From contig CAZNTU010000177.1 of NCBI GenBank assembly GCA_964575975.1, positions 1 through 11,755 of the forward strand: a stretch of DNA of 11,755 nt, given 5' to 3'. A program made the position numbers and the translations under genes. Position 1 is the stretch's first letter. Each line of letters starts with the position of its first letter. This document shows, piece by piece, positions 6,637 through 11,755 of the stretch. The stretch comes from G963674505 sp964575975 (GTDB taxonomy: Bacteria > Desulfobacterota > Desulfobacteria > Desulfobacterales > SKZT01). A model generated the notes under the pieces. It was not told the DNA's origin. It saw nothing but the letters and a program-made list of their open reading frames with translations, and ran no database searches.

Positions 6637-7110
6637 ATGGGAGACTGGGAACCGCAGATATTGACGAGTTTCAAGACGTTCTTTTCGAATTTTTTTCCGA
6701 TTTTCGCCGAAACCGTTCGCGCGACGCTGCCGGGGTTGAAAAAGCTGGCGCTGGTCATGTGCGGGGGAGGCTTGGGGGCGGCGAGCCGGTACGCAGTAGG
6801 CTTGCTGGCGGCCAAGTACTGGGGAACGCAGTTTCCGTGGGGAACGCTGATCGTCAATCTTGCAGGGTGCTTCCTGATCGGATTGCTGTTCTCCCTCGCG
6901 GACCGGGTCCGTCTGCTGACGCCGGACATGCGCCTTCTTCTGATCACCGGGTACCTGGGCGCGCTGACCACCTTTTCCTCGTTTTCGCTGGAGACCGTCA
7001 ACGCGGGGCGGGCGGGCATGACGCTCCAGCCTTTGGCAAACATTCTGGTCAACAACGTCGGAGGACTGTCCCTGACCGTGTTCGGCTTTTGGCTGGGCAG
7101 CTTGAAATAG
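6637..7110 (+). CDS. crcB: CrcB/Fluc family fluoride ion channel
   Basis: A dual-topology fluoride channel in the inner membrane that lets toxic fluoride leave the cell. From the chosen ATG the protein is 157 residues, with four membrane helices at about 36-60, 67-88, 98-122 and 132-155. Family motifs are GGGLGAASRY (43-52), GTLIVNLAGCFLIG (69-82) with pore Asn74, GYLGALTTFSSFS (105-117) with Phe113 and Phe116 in the places of the fluoride-path phenylalanines, and NNVGG in the last helix. Typical CrcB proteins have about 125 residues, so this one carries an N-terminal extension of about 35 residues (MGDWEPQIL and onwards) unless translation begins further downstream. GGGGG at 6622-6626 is a poor but possible ribosome site; upstream starts at 6571 (ATG) and 6547 (TTG) are less likely. 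The DUF190 gene follows after 18 bp, an arrangement often seen for crcB. Confidence 0.9.
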   Translation: MGDWEPQILTSFKTFFSNFFPIFAETVRATLPGLKKLALVMCGGGLGAASRYAVGLLAAKYWGTQFPWGTLIVNLAGCFLIGLLFSLADRVRLLTPDMRLLLITGYLGALTTFSSFSLETVNAGRAGMTLQPLANILVNNVGGLSLTVFGFWLGSLK

Positions 7111-7128
7111 CAAGGAGGGAATCGGGAA

Positions 7129-8436
7129 ATGATTCGCTACAAGGCAATCGATATTTACGTGGGAGAAGAGTCCCTGTACCGGGGAAAGCCGGTGGCGGAC
7201 GCCGTCGTCGGGCATGTCCGGGACTTGAAAATAGCCTCCAGATGCATGGTCGTCCGAGGAGTCGCCGGGTGCTACGAAAGCGGGGAAATCGCTACCGGAA
7301 GGCTGGAAATTCTTTCCTACAACATGCCCGTCCTCATTCGCGTCCTCGTCCCCGCAGCCGAGGCGAAACGCGTCCTGGACGTCCTGGACGGAATTGTCGG
7401 CGAGGGGATCGTGGCCATGCACAACATAGACGTGGTCGGCTACCGGGCGAAAAACTCCTTTTTTCCCCGCCAGCTCCTGGTCCGAGACGTCATGACGCCC
7501 GAGCCGAAAAGCGTTACGACAGACACCCCCCTGAGCGACGCCGTCCGGTTGCTCCTGGGATCGATCTTCACGGGATTGCCCGTGATCGACGACAAAAACC
7601 GGGCCGTGGGCCTGATCACCCAGGGCGACCTGATCCGAAAAGGCGGTCTGCCGTTGCGCCTGGGCCTTCTGGCCGAGTCCGACGAGAACCGGAGGGAATC
7701 GGTCATGGCCCGCATGCGTTCCCACCGGGTCGATCAAGCCATGACTTCCCCGGCCGTCACTGTAGCCGAGGACCGCCCGCTGACCGAGGCGGTCGATCTG
7801 ATGCTGTCGAAAGGAGTCAAGCGCCTTCCGGTGATCGACAAGGATGGACGCCTTTCCGGGATGCTCTCCCGGCTCGACGTCTTCCGAACGGTCATGCGCG
7901 AGTCGCCCGACTGGAAAGCGTTCAAGGCGCAAAAACTCGAGGTGGGACAATTAAGGCGCGTAAGCGACATCCTTCGTCGCGACTCCCACTCCGTGCTTCC
8001 CGAAACTTCCCTCGACGAGGCGATCCGCGTAATCGACAGCAGCGACATCCAACAGGTCGCGGTGGTCGATTCCGACGGAAAGCTTCTGGGCCTGATAACC
8101 GACCGGGACTTGCTTCGCTACTTCAAGCCAAGACAGGAAGGAATCTGGGGCCTGCTCTCCAAGTTGAAGCACCCGTTCGAACAGGATGCCTGCCAAACGA
8201 AGGACATGCGGCGATGCCTGGAGGAAACGACCGCCCGCGCGGTTATGATTGCCGAGCCGGTTTCGGTCGGGGAGGAGACGTCCATCGAAGAAGCAATCGG
8301 GCTGATGACAGAAAAGGGGCTGAAATGCCTGCCGGTGGTCGATTCCGAGGGTCGGTTCAAGGGCATGGTAAGCCGGGACTCGCTTCTTCGCACCGGCTTT
8401 TGCGGTAACGACAGGAAGCTCCCGGACTTCGGATAG
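7129..8436 (+). CDS. DUF190 domain protein with four CBS domains
   Basis: A 435-residue cytosolic protein, probably a nucleotide-responsive regulator of the adjacent fluoride channel. Residues about 1-105 form a DUF190 domain, a PII-like (GlnB-like) fold. Visible marks are IDIYVGEESLYRGKPV at the start, RGVAGCYESGEIATGRLEILSYNMPV, and the central strand IRVLVP. Four CBS motifs follow as two probable Bateman pairs: about 117-172 (VRDVMTPEP to GDLIRKGG), 200-254 (VDQAMTSPAV to RLDVFRTV), 280-332 (ILRRDSHSV to DRDLLRYF) and 360-422 (CLEETTARAV to SRDSLLRTG). CBS pairs usually bind adenine nucleotides. AAGGAGGG lies 10 bases before the ATG, a strong site, and the gap to crcB is 18 bp, so the two form an operon. 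Most DUF190 proteins near crcB are only about 110 residues, so the CBS extension is the notable part. The last codons (8430-8436) meet the degraded helicase fragment on the other strand. Confidence 0.92.
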   Translation: MIRYKAIDIYVGEESLYRGKPVADAVVGHVRDLKIASRCMVVRGVAGCYESGEIATGRLEILSYNMPVLIRVLVPAAEAKRVLDVLDGIVGEGIVAMHNIDVVGYRAKNSFFPRQLLVRDVMTPEPKSVTTDTPLSDAVRLLLGSIFTGLPVIDDKNRAVGLITQGDLIRKGGLPLRLGLLAESDENRRESVMARMRSHRVDQAMTSPAVTVAEDRPLTEAVDLMLSKGVKRLPVIDKDGRLSGMLSRLDVFRTVMRESPDWKAFKAQKLEVGQLRRVSDILRRDSHSVLPETSLDEAIRVIDSSDIQQVAVVDSDGKLLGLITDRDLLRYFKPRQEGIWGLLSKLKHPFEQDACQTKDMRRCLEETTARAVMIAEPVSVGEETSIEEAIGLMTEKGLKCLPVVDSEGRFKGMVSRDSLLRTGFCGNDRKLPDFG

Positions 8437-8720
8437 TCCAGCGCCGTCGCAGCTCCTCCGCGTCCTTCAAGACCCGGAACCGGCGCTTTGCGTCCGGATA
8501 GTCGAAATGCTCGACGCCGTCCCCGTCCGGGCGAACCTTCCGGGGCTCGCCGCCGACCGCAAGCTCCAGCAGGGCCTCGGCCGCCTCCTCCGGCAAATGC
8601 CCGGCCGGCTCCAGGATCGCGTCCTCGTCCGCCAGGCGCACATCCGCCAACCATTCCGAAGACACTCCGCAGCTTTAACAGCTCGACTTCGGGAACGTCG
8701 GCGAACAGCGCCGGGAGGAG
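8430..8720 (-). pseudogene. Frameshifted fragment of a UvrD-like (RelE-UvrD type) helicase
   Basis: On the minus strand three consecutive pieces in different frames join into one protein-like line. Piece one, about 8712-8670, reads PALFADVPEVELLKL. After one extra base at 8669, piece two (8668 to about 8447) reads GVSSEWLADVRLADEDAIL, then AGHLPEEAAEALLELAVGGEP, then FDYPDAKRRFRVLKDAEELRR. After another one-base shift near 8444-8447 the line ends in ALDYP. From memory this is the linker segment of large proteins that combine an N-terminal RelE-like domain with a UvrD-type helicase; there a run like FAALSDEELLGYGVPPEWLADV leads to the helicase Walker A region. Both the toxin-like N-terminus and the entire helicase core are missing, so this is a dead remnant. 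An alternative is a decayed unknown gene with the same linker. The match was not checked against a database. Confidence 0.6.
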
Positions 8721-9077
8721 GTTTCAGCGACGGAGAATCGCCGTTTTCATAATCCCGGACGGAGCCGGCAAAGAGAAACGGGCGTTTCGCATTCGGCAAG
8801 CGGGCGAGACCGCGAGCCGTTCCGGGAAGGTTCGGATTGCCCGGAGACGGAACGGAATTCGCCGTTTGCCGCCGAAGACGCCTCGGAAACACGGAACGAC
8901 AGGCTTTTGGCTGCGAAACGAAATGAATATGCCGTCGCGCTTGCCGCCGGCCTGTATTGCGCGAGGCTTTGGCATCTTTATTTCGTTCCGAGGCCCGCCC
9001 CTCTTCAACCCCGAGGCGAGTCAAATCAAGTCCAACGGAAACGATGGAGGATGCCAAGCAAAAGCTTCTCGACCAGT
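8721..9077. other. Non-coding or decayed stretch between convergent genes
   Basis: No defensible gene is visible on either strand here. It lies upstream of the helicase fragment on the minus strand and probably contains more of the same decayed locus, because AAA-CCT-CCT codons (near 8716-8724) continue the linker theme before an apparent further frame change. I looked for the expected RelE-like N-terminal domain in the three minus-strand frames and did not recognise it. The stretch contains the long inverted repeat at 8914-8990. A 35-codon plus-strand frame starts at 9044 and runs antisense into the hydrolase gene, but lacks support. Confidence 0.45.
8914..8990. repeat. Long imperfect inverted repeat (20-bp arms, 37-base spacer)
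   Basis: Positions 8914-8933 pair with 8971-8990: 17 Watson-Crick pairs, one G-T pair and two mismatches over 20 bp. Inside, TCGCGC (8935-8940) pairs perfectly with GCGCGA (8959-8964), so the whole unit can fold into one extended hairpin with an 18-base apical loop. No T-run follows on either strand, so it is not a normal terminator. It could be a REP/BIME-like or MITE-like element, or a relic of an insertion near the decayed helicase locus. I saw no second copy in this window. Confidence 0.6.
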
Positions 9078-9116
9078 GTAAAATCCCCCGAGTTCGAGAA
9101 CGTTTTCGGGTTTTAC
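9078..9116 (-). terminator. Hairpin terminator of the hydrolase gene
   Basis: Directly after the hydrolase TGA (9119-9117) the minus strand reads GTAAAACCCGA, a 14-base loop region, then TCGGGGGATTTTAC. CCCGA pairs with TCGGG and the outer GTAAAA pairs with TTTTAC with a three-base bulge. For minus-strand transcription the GC stem is followed by ATTTT, as expected of an intrinsic terminator. The symmetrical flanks could let it work weakly in the opposite direction as well. Confidence 0.6.
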
Positions 9117-9782
9117 TCACCGATCTTGGAAAAGCTTCAGTTCCGCTATGAATTCGTCGGTGGTGCGCCGCCTGCAGTATCCCTGGATATGCTCGATGGA
9201 GGCTTCGTGACGCTCCCGGCTACGAGTGGCGCAGGCGTCGGTTATCAGTGTCACCAGATACCCCAGATCGCAGGCGTCTCTTACTGCGGAACTGACGCAT
9301 TGATCCGTCAGCAGGCCGCAGACGATCAGAAAATCGACCCCCATATTGCCGAGCACGTAATGGATGTTGGTGGATATGAACACGCTCGACGATGTTTTCG
9401 GAAATACGATTTCGTCGTCGAGCGGTCGAATCGCGTCGAGGACGTGCGCGTCCCAGGAACCTTTGGGCACGTTGAATCCGGTGAGCTTGTAGTCCAAGCT
9501 TCGGTCGCGACCGTCCAAGGTCAGGCTTTCGATGGTCGTGTACGCGACTTCCACGCCTTTTCGGCGGCAGGCCTGTTGCAGGCGCCGCATGTTGGGAATC
9601 GCGACCGTTGCGAGCCGGTTGAAAAAATACCCGTACTTTTTCTCGGCCTGATCGGGGGCGAGACCCTCCTGTCGGTATTCGCCGCCGTCGGAGCGGGCGT
9701 TGTAGTTTTGCACATCGATATACAGCAGCGCCGCTTTTCGAGGATCGACGGTGATTTCCCGGCTTTTGGCCGACAGCAGCAT
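9117..9782 (-). CDS. Cysteine hydrolase, isochorismatase-like family
   Basis: A cytosolic 221-residue hydrolase of the isochorismatase-like superfamily, which includes nicotinamidase, N-carbamoylsarcosine amidohydrolase and ureidoacrylate hydrolase. The catalytic triad is visible: Asp23 (ALLYIDVQN), Lys129 (VFPKTSSSVF) and the nucleophile Cys162 (GLLTDQCVSS). The stretch GLLTDQCVSSAVRDACDLGY (157-176) is very typical. It is followed by the cis-peptide-region equivalent and a short C-terminal helix. A Lys/Tyr-rich insert with EKKYGYFFNRL (47-57) after the first strand recalls the longer ureido/biuret-hydrolase-like members. AAAGGA lies 8-9 bases before the ATG. It begins 46 bp downstream of the GS-family gene on the same strand, so the two are very likely co-transcribed. 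It ends at a hairpin terminator. The substrate cannot be fixed from sequence; an amide or ureido compound linked to the ligase is the best inference. Confidence 0.9.
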   Translation of the reverse strand: MLLSAKSREITVDPRKAALLYIDVQNYNARSDGGEYRQEGLAPDQAEKKYGYFFNRLATVAIPNMRRLQQACRRKGVEVAYTTIESLTLDGRDRSLDYKLTGFNVPKGSWDAHVLDAIRPLDDEIVFPKTSSSVFISTNIHYVLGNMGVDFLIVCGLLTDQCVSSAVRDACDLGYLVTLITDACATRSRERHEASIEHIQGYCRRRTTDEFIAELKLFQDR

Positions 9783-9828
9783 GCGCGATATCCTTTCTTT
9801 TTGGCTTCGAGGCGGGCGTCTGCGGCCG

Positions 9829-11172
9829 TCAATATCGTTCGACCAGCAGGGTCACTTCCTCCTCCAGGCTCAGGTCTTTGAGTTTTTCCCATTCGAAGCG
9901 GCGCACCGCCGTAAACGACCGGACCAGATCGTCTCCCAAGGCATCCAGGAGCACCGGGTCTTGACTTAGCGCTTCGAGAGATTGGCCGAGATTCCGCGGC
10001 AGAGGATCGACGCCGCCGGCCAGACGATGCGATTCGGCCATGAGGCCGGGATCGACGGCCACTTCCCGGGGCAGCTCCAGGTTTCGGCGCATCCCGTCGC
10101 AGCCGGCGGCAATCAATCCGCCCAGGGCGATGTAGGGGTTTGCGGTGGCATCGGCGGTTTTAAGCTCGAACCTGCCGGCTCGGTCGTCTTTCTCGCCGTT
10201 GCAGACGCGGATTGCCGCTTCGCGGTTCCAATGGCCCCAGCAGCGGAAAGCGCCCGCCCAGAAATGGGGTCGGATGCGCCGGTAGGAATTGACACTGGGG
10301 ATGGTCAGGGCGGCCAGGGCCGGCAGATGTTCCAGAATCCCCGCCAGAAACATTTGCGCTTCGGAGCCGATGCGAGTGGGCTGGGTACGATCGCAGCCGA
10401 TGTTGCGGCCTTCGCGCCACAGGCTGAAGTTGAGATGGCACCCCGAACCGGCTTTGTCTTCGAAGATTTTTGGAAGAAAGGATGCCACGAGCCCGTGCGC
10501 CGCCGCGACTCCCCGTACCGTCTCGCGGTAGAGGATCTGTCGGTCGGCCGCCCGCATTGCTTCGGCATAACGAATGTTGACCTCCTGCTGTCCAGGGCCG
10601 GCTTCCGGATAGTATCCCTCCACCTCGACGCCTTGCGCAACCAGAGCGTCGGCCAGATCGCCGATGAAGCCCCGGTTTACGTTCATGGAAGCCGTGGCCG
10701 AAAAGAGCGTGTCGTCGACCGGCCGCAACTCGCCGGCGGCGTTTCTGGAAAGAAGGAAAAATTCGTTTTCGAACACGGCCTTCAATGTCAGTCCGAATTC
10801 CTCGAGCGCGCCGATCTGGCGCCGCAAAAAATTCCTGGGACAATGCGACCAGAAAGATTCGGTTTCGCCGACGACCATATCGCCGACAACCTGCGCGTGA
10901 CCCGGGGCGAAAGGCAAGATGGTCAGAGTCGACCAGTCCGGCATCAGGCGAATCTCTCCCACCGGACCGAGGCCGGTGTCGCCGACCACGCTGTCGTACA
11001 TCACCGGAACCGCCATCTGGGCGGCGCCGATGCCCACGCCGTTTTCGATGTAATCCTGGAGACAATCCACATGGGCGGCTTTGGCGCGGATCACATTGGC
11101 GTTGTCGCACCAGACGATGCGAACGAATTTGACGCCTGCGGATTTAAGGGCGGATTTAAGCGCATGCTTCAT
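9829..11172 (-). CDS. Glutamine synthetase family ligase (possible gamma-glutamyl-amine synthetase)
   Basis: A full-length 447-residue member of the GS superfamily: ATP-dependent joining of the glutamate gamma-carboxyl to ammonia or an amine. The N-terminal beta-grasp domain starts with VKFVRIVWCDNANVIRAKA (14-32). Catalytic-domain motifs are FENEFF (134-139, metal-binding Glu), EAGPGQQE (190-197), GSGCHLNFSL (242-251, with the conserved His), NSYRRIRPHFWAGAF (295-309) and FELKTADATANPYIAL (335-350). In housekeeping GlnA the corresponding stretches are NSYKRLVPGYEAP and a tail with the adenylylated Tyr. Here the PHFWAGAFRCWG version and the lack of that Tyr site point to a specialised paralogue of the GlnA-like/PuuA/methylamide-ligase group. 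AAGGTGA stands about 8 bases before the ATG. The partner gene downstream encodes a cysteine hydrolase. The exact amine acceptor is unknown. Confidence 0.9.
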   Translation of the reverse strand: MKHALKSALKSAGVKFVRIVWCDNANVIRAKAAHVDCLQDYIENGVGIGAAQMAVPVMYDSVVGDTGLGPVGEIRLMPDWSTLTILPFAPGHAQVVGDMVVGETESFWSHCPRNFLRRQIGALEEFGLTLKAVFENEFFLLSRNAAGELRPVDDTLFSATASMNVNRGFIGDLADALVAQGVEVEGYYPEAGPGQQEVNIRYAEAMRAADRQILYRETVRGVAAAHGLVASFLPKIFEDKAGSGCHLNFSLWREGRNIGCDRTQPTRIGSEAQMFLAGILEHLPALAALTIPSVNSYRRIRPHFWAGAFRCWGHWNREAAIRVCNGEKDDRAGRFELKTADATANPYIALGGLIAAGCDGMRRNLELPREVAVDPGLMAESHRLAGGVDPLPRNLGQSLEALSQDPVLLDALGDDLVRSFTAVRRFEWEKLKDLSLEEEVTLLVERY

Positions 11173-11244
11173 GATTGTTCACCTTGACAAAACATACGAT
11201 CGAAAGAAGAGTCCACGATTAGGATTGCTCCGTATTGATCCGAG

Positions 11245-11273
11245 AAAACAGCAAGTTGCACCGAGGCTGTCAA
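11245..11273 (-). promoter_or_regulatory. Candidate sigma-70 promoter for the GS-hydrolase operon
   Basis: On the minus strand a perfect TTGACA (plus positions 11273-11268) is followed after exactly 17 bases by TGTTTT (11250-11245), 72 bases before the GS ATG. The -35 box is ideal, but the -10 matches TATAAT at only three of six positions. This is a reasonable candidate and would suit a gene that needs an activator. I saw no sigma-54 GG-N10-GC pair here. Confidence 0.4.
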
Positions 11274-11294
11274 AGCACCGTTTCTCCTGTCGGA

Positions 11295-11755
11295 CTAATC
11301 GTCTTCGCCCGCGAAAAGCTTTTTGTCGATCGCCTTTTCGTAGGCCGCTTCACGTGTGACGATGTCCTCTTTGACGAGTCGAAGCAGATGCTGGTCCATG
11401 GTCTGCATTCCCATTTGCGTTCCTGTCTGAATGAGGGAACTCATCTGGGCGATTTTACCATCCCGAATCATGCTGGCGAGGGCCGACGATCCTAGCAGGA
11501 TTTCAAGGGCGGCGCATCGGCCCTTTCCGTCCTTGGTGCGCAGCAGTTGCTGGGAGATGACGGCCTTCAGCGACTCGGAGAGCATGGTCCTGGTCTGCGC
11601 CTGGGCATCGGCGGGAAAGGCATTGATGATTCTGTCCACGGTTTTTGCGGCGCTGTTCGTGTGCAAGGTCCCGAACACCAGGATTCCCAGTTCGGCGCAC
11701 GTGAGGGCCATGGAAATGGTTTCCAGGTCTCTCATTTCTCCGACCAGGATGATGT
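11295..11755 (-). CDS. pilT: Type IV pilus retraction ATPase PilT, C-terminal part (cut by window edge)
   Basis: A hexameric cytosolic ATPase that depolymerises type IV pili and drives twitching motility. The open frame runs through the right window edge; 153 codons including the stop are visible. They start IILVGEMRDLETI (Walker B region with the acidic Glu and Asp). The His box GTLHTNSAAKTVDRIINAFP follows, then the arginine- and glutamine-rich RTMLSESLKAVISQQLL and EILLGSSALASMIRDGKIAQM, and the C-terminal GMQTMDQHLLRLV. The HTNSA His box and the C-terminal MQTMDQ motif favour PilT over the paralogue PilU. The last residues are AGEDD. The next gene on the same strand (GS ligase) begins 122 bp later and probably has its own promoter, so the two are likely not functionally linked. 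Confidence 0.92.
   Translation of the reverse strand, partial: IILVGEMRDLETISMALTCAELGILVFGTLHTNSAAKTVDRIINAFPADAQAQTRTMLSESLKAVISQQLLRTKDGKGRCAALEILLGSSALASMIRDGKIAQMSSLIQTGTQMGMQTMDQHLLRLVKEDIVTREAAYEKAIDKKLFAGEDD

Noticed and set aside
6367..7950. Very long minus-strand frame antisense to crcB and DUF190-CBS
   Set aside because: Its translation is His/Gln/Arg/Asp-rich with no domain, which is typical of the shadow of GC-rich genes. The plus-strand products are clearly real.
9044..9151. 35-codon plus-strand frame (MEDAKQKLLDQCKI and onwards) with a protein-like look
   Set aside because: It lacks a clear ribosome site, overlaps the hydrolase terminator and runs antisense into the hydrolase 3' end. 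Chance is likelier.
11173..11294. Sigma-54 promoter before the GS-family gene
   Set aside because: No GG-N10-GC arrangement with TGGCAC and TTGCA context was found; the closest GG and GC are 8 bases apart.

Overview
This looks like about 11.8 kb of the chromosome of a Gram-negative bacterium, most likely a gammaproteobacterium or close relative. The reasons are the outer-membrane-type lipoproteins, an OmpA-like peptidoglycan-binding protein, a DUF4398/OmpA gene pair, and a PilT motor ATPase at the right edge. By eye the genes are fairly GC-rich (roughly 55-60 %), with a clearly more AT-rich stretch around 1595-1930. The genus cannot be named from this sequence.

Layout. At the left edge a minus-strand pair reads towards position 1: an MscS-type mechanosensitive channel (104-1429), then the first 29 codons of a small lipoprotein (1-88). 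Just upstream of mscS is a 37-codon minus-strand frame that reads like the C-terminus of a lost gene (1481-1594). A divergent intergenic region (1595-1946) leads into a plus-strand series: a two-helix DUF2892 membrane protein, an App1-like HAD phosphatase (DUF2183), a YghA/GS39-type short-chain dehydrogenase, a DUF4398 lipoprotein, and a lipoprotein with a coiled coil and an OmpA domain. About 600 bp without a recognisable gene follow. Then comes a two-gene operon of a CrcB/Fluc fluoride channel and a DUF190 protein carrying four CBS domains.

From 8437 to 9116 there is a degraded accessory patch. It holds a frameshifted fragment on the minus strand that matches the linker region of RelE-UvrD-type helicases, and a long imperfect inverted repeat. 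The right part is minus-strand: a glutamine-synthetase-family ligase (9829-11172), a cysteine hydrolase of the isochorismatase family 46 bp downstream (9117-9782) with a hairpin terminator right after its stop, and the 3' part of pilT (11295-11755).

How the genes fit together. The left and centre read as an envelope-stress neighbourhood: osmotic release (MscS), cell-envelope anchoring (OmpA-like protein and its DUF4398 partner), a general-stress dehydrogenase and a putative lipid phosphatase. The crcB-DUF190 pair handles fluoride export, with a PII-like plus CBS protein as probable nucleotide sensor. The GS-like ligase and the hydrolase probably form a small pathway that glutamylates an amine and cleaves an amide or ureido bond; the substrate is unknown. 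I found no complete mobile element, no CRISPR array, and no tRNA or rRNA. The least explained items are the GS-hydrolase operon, the helicase relic with the neighbouring inverted repeat, and the 600 bp gap.
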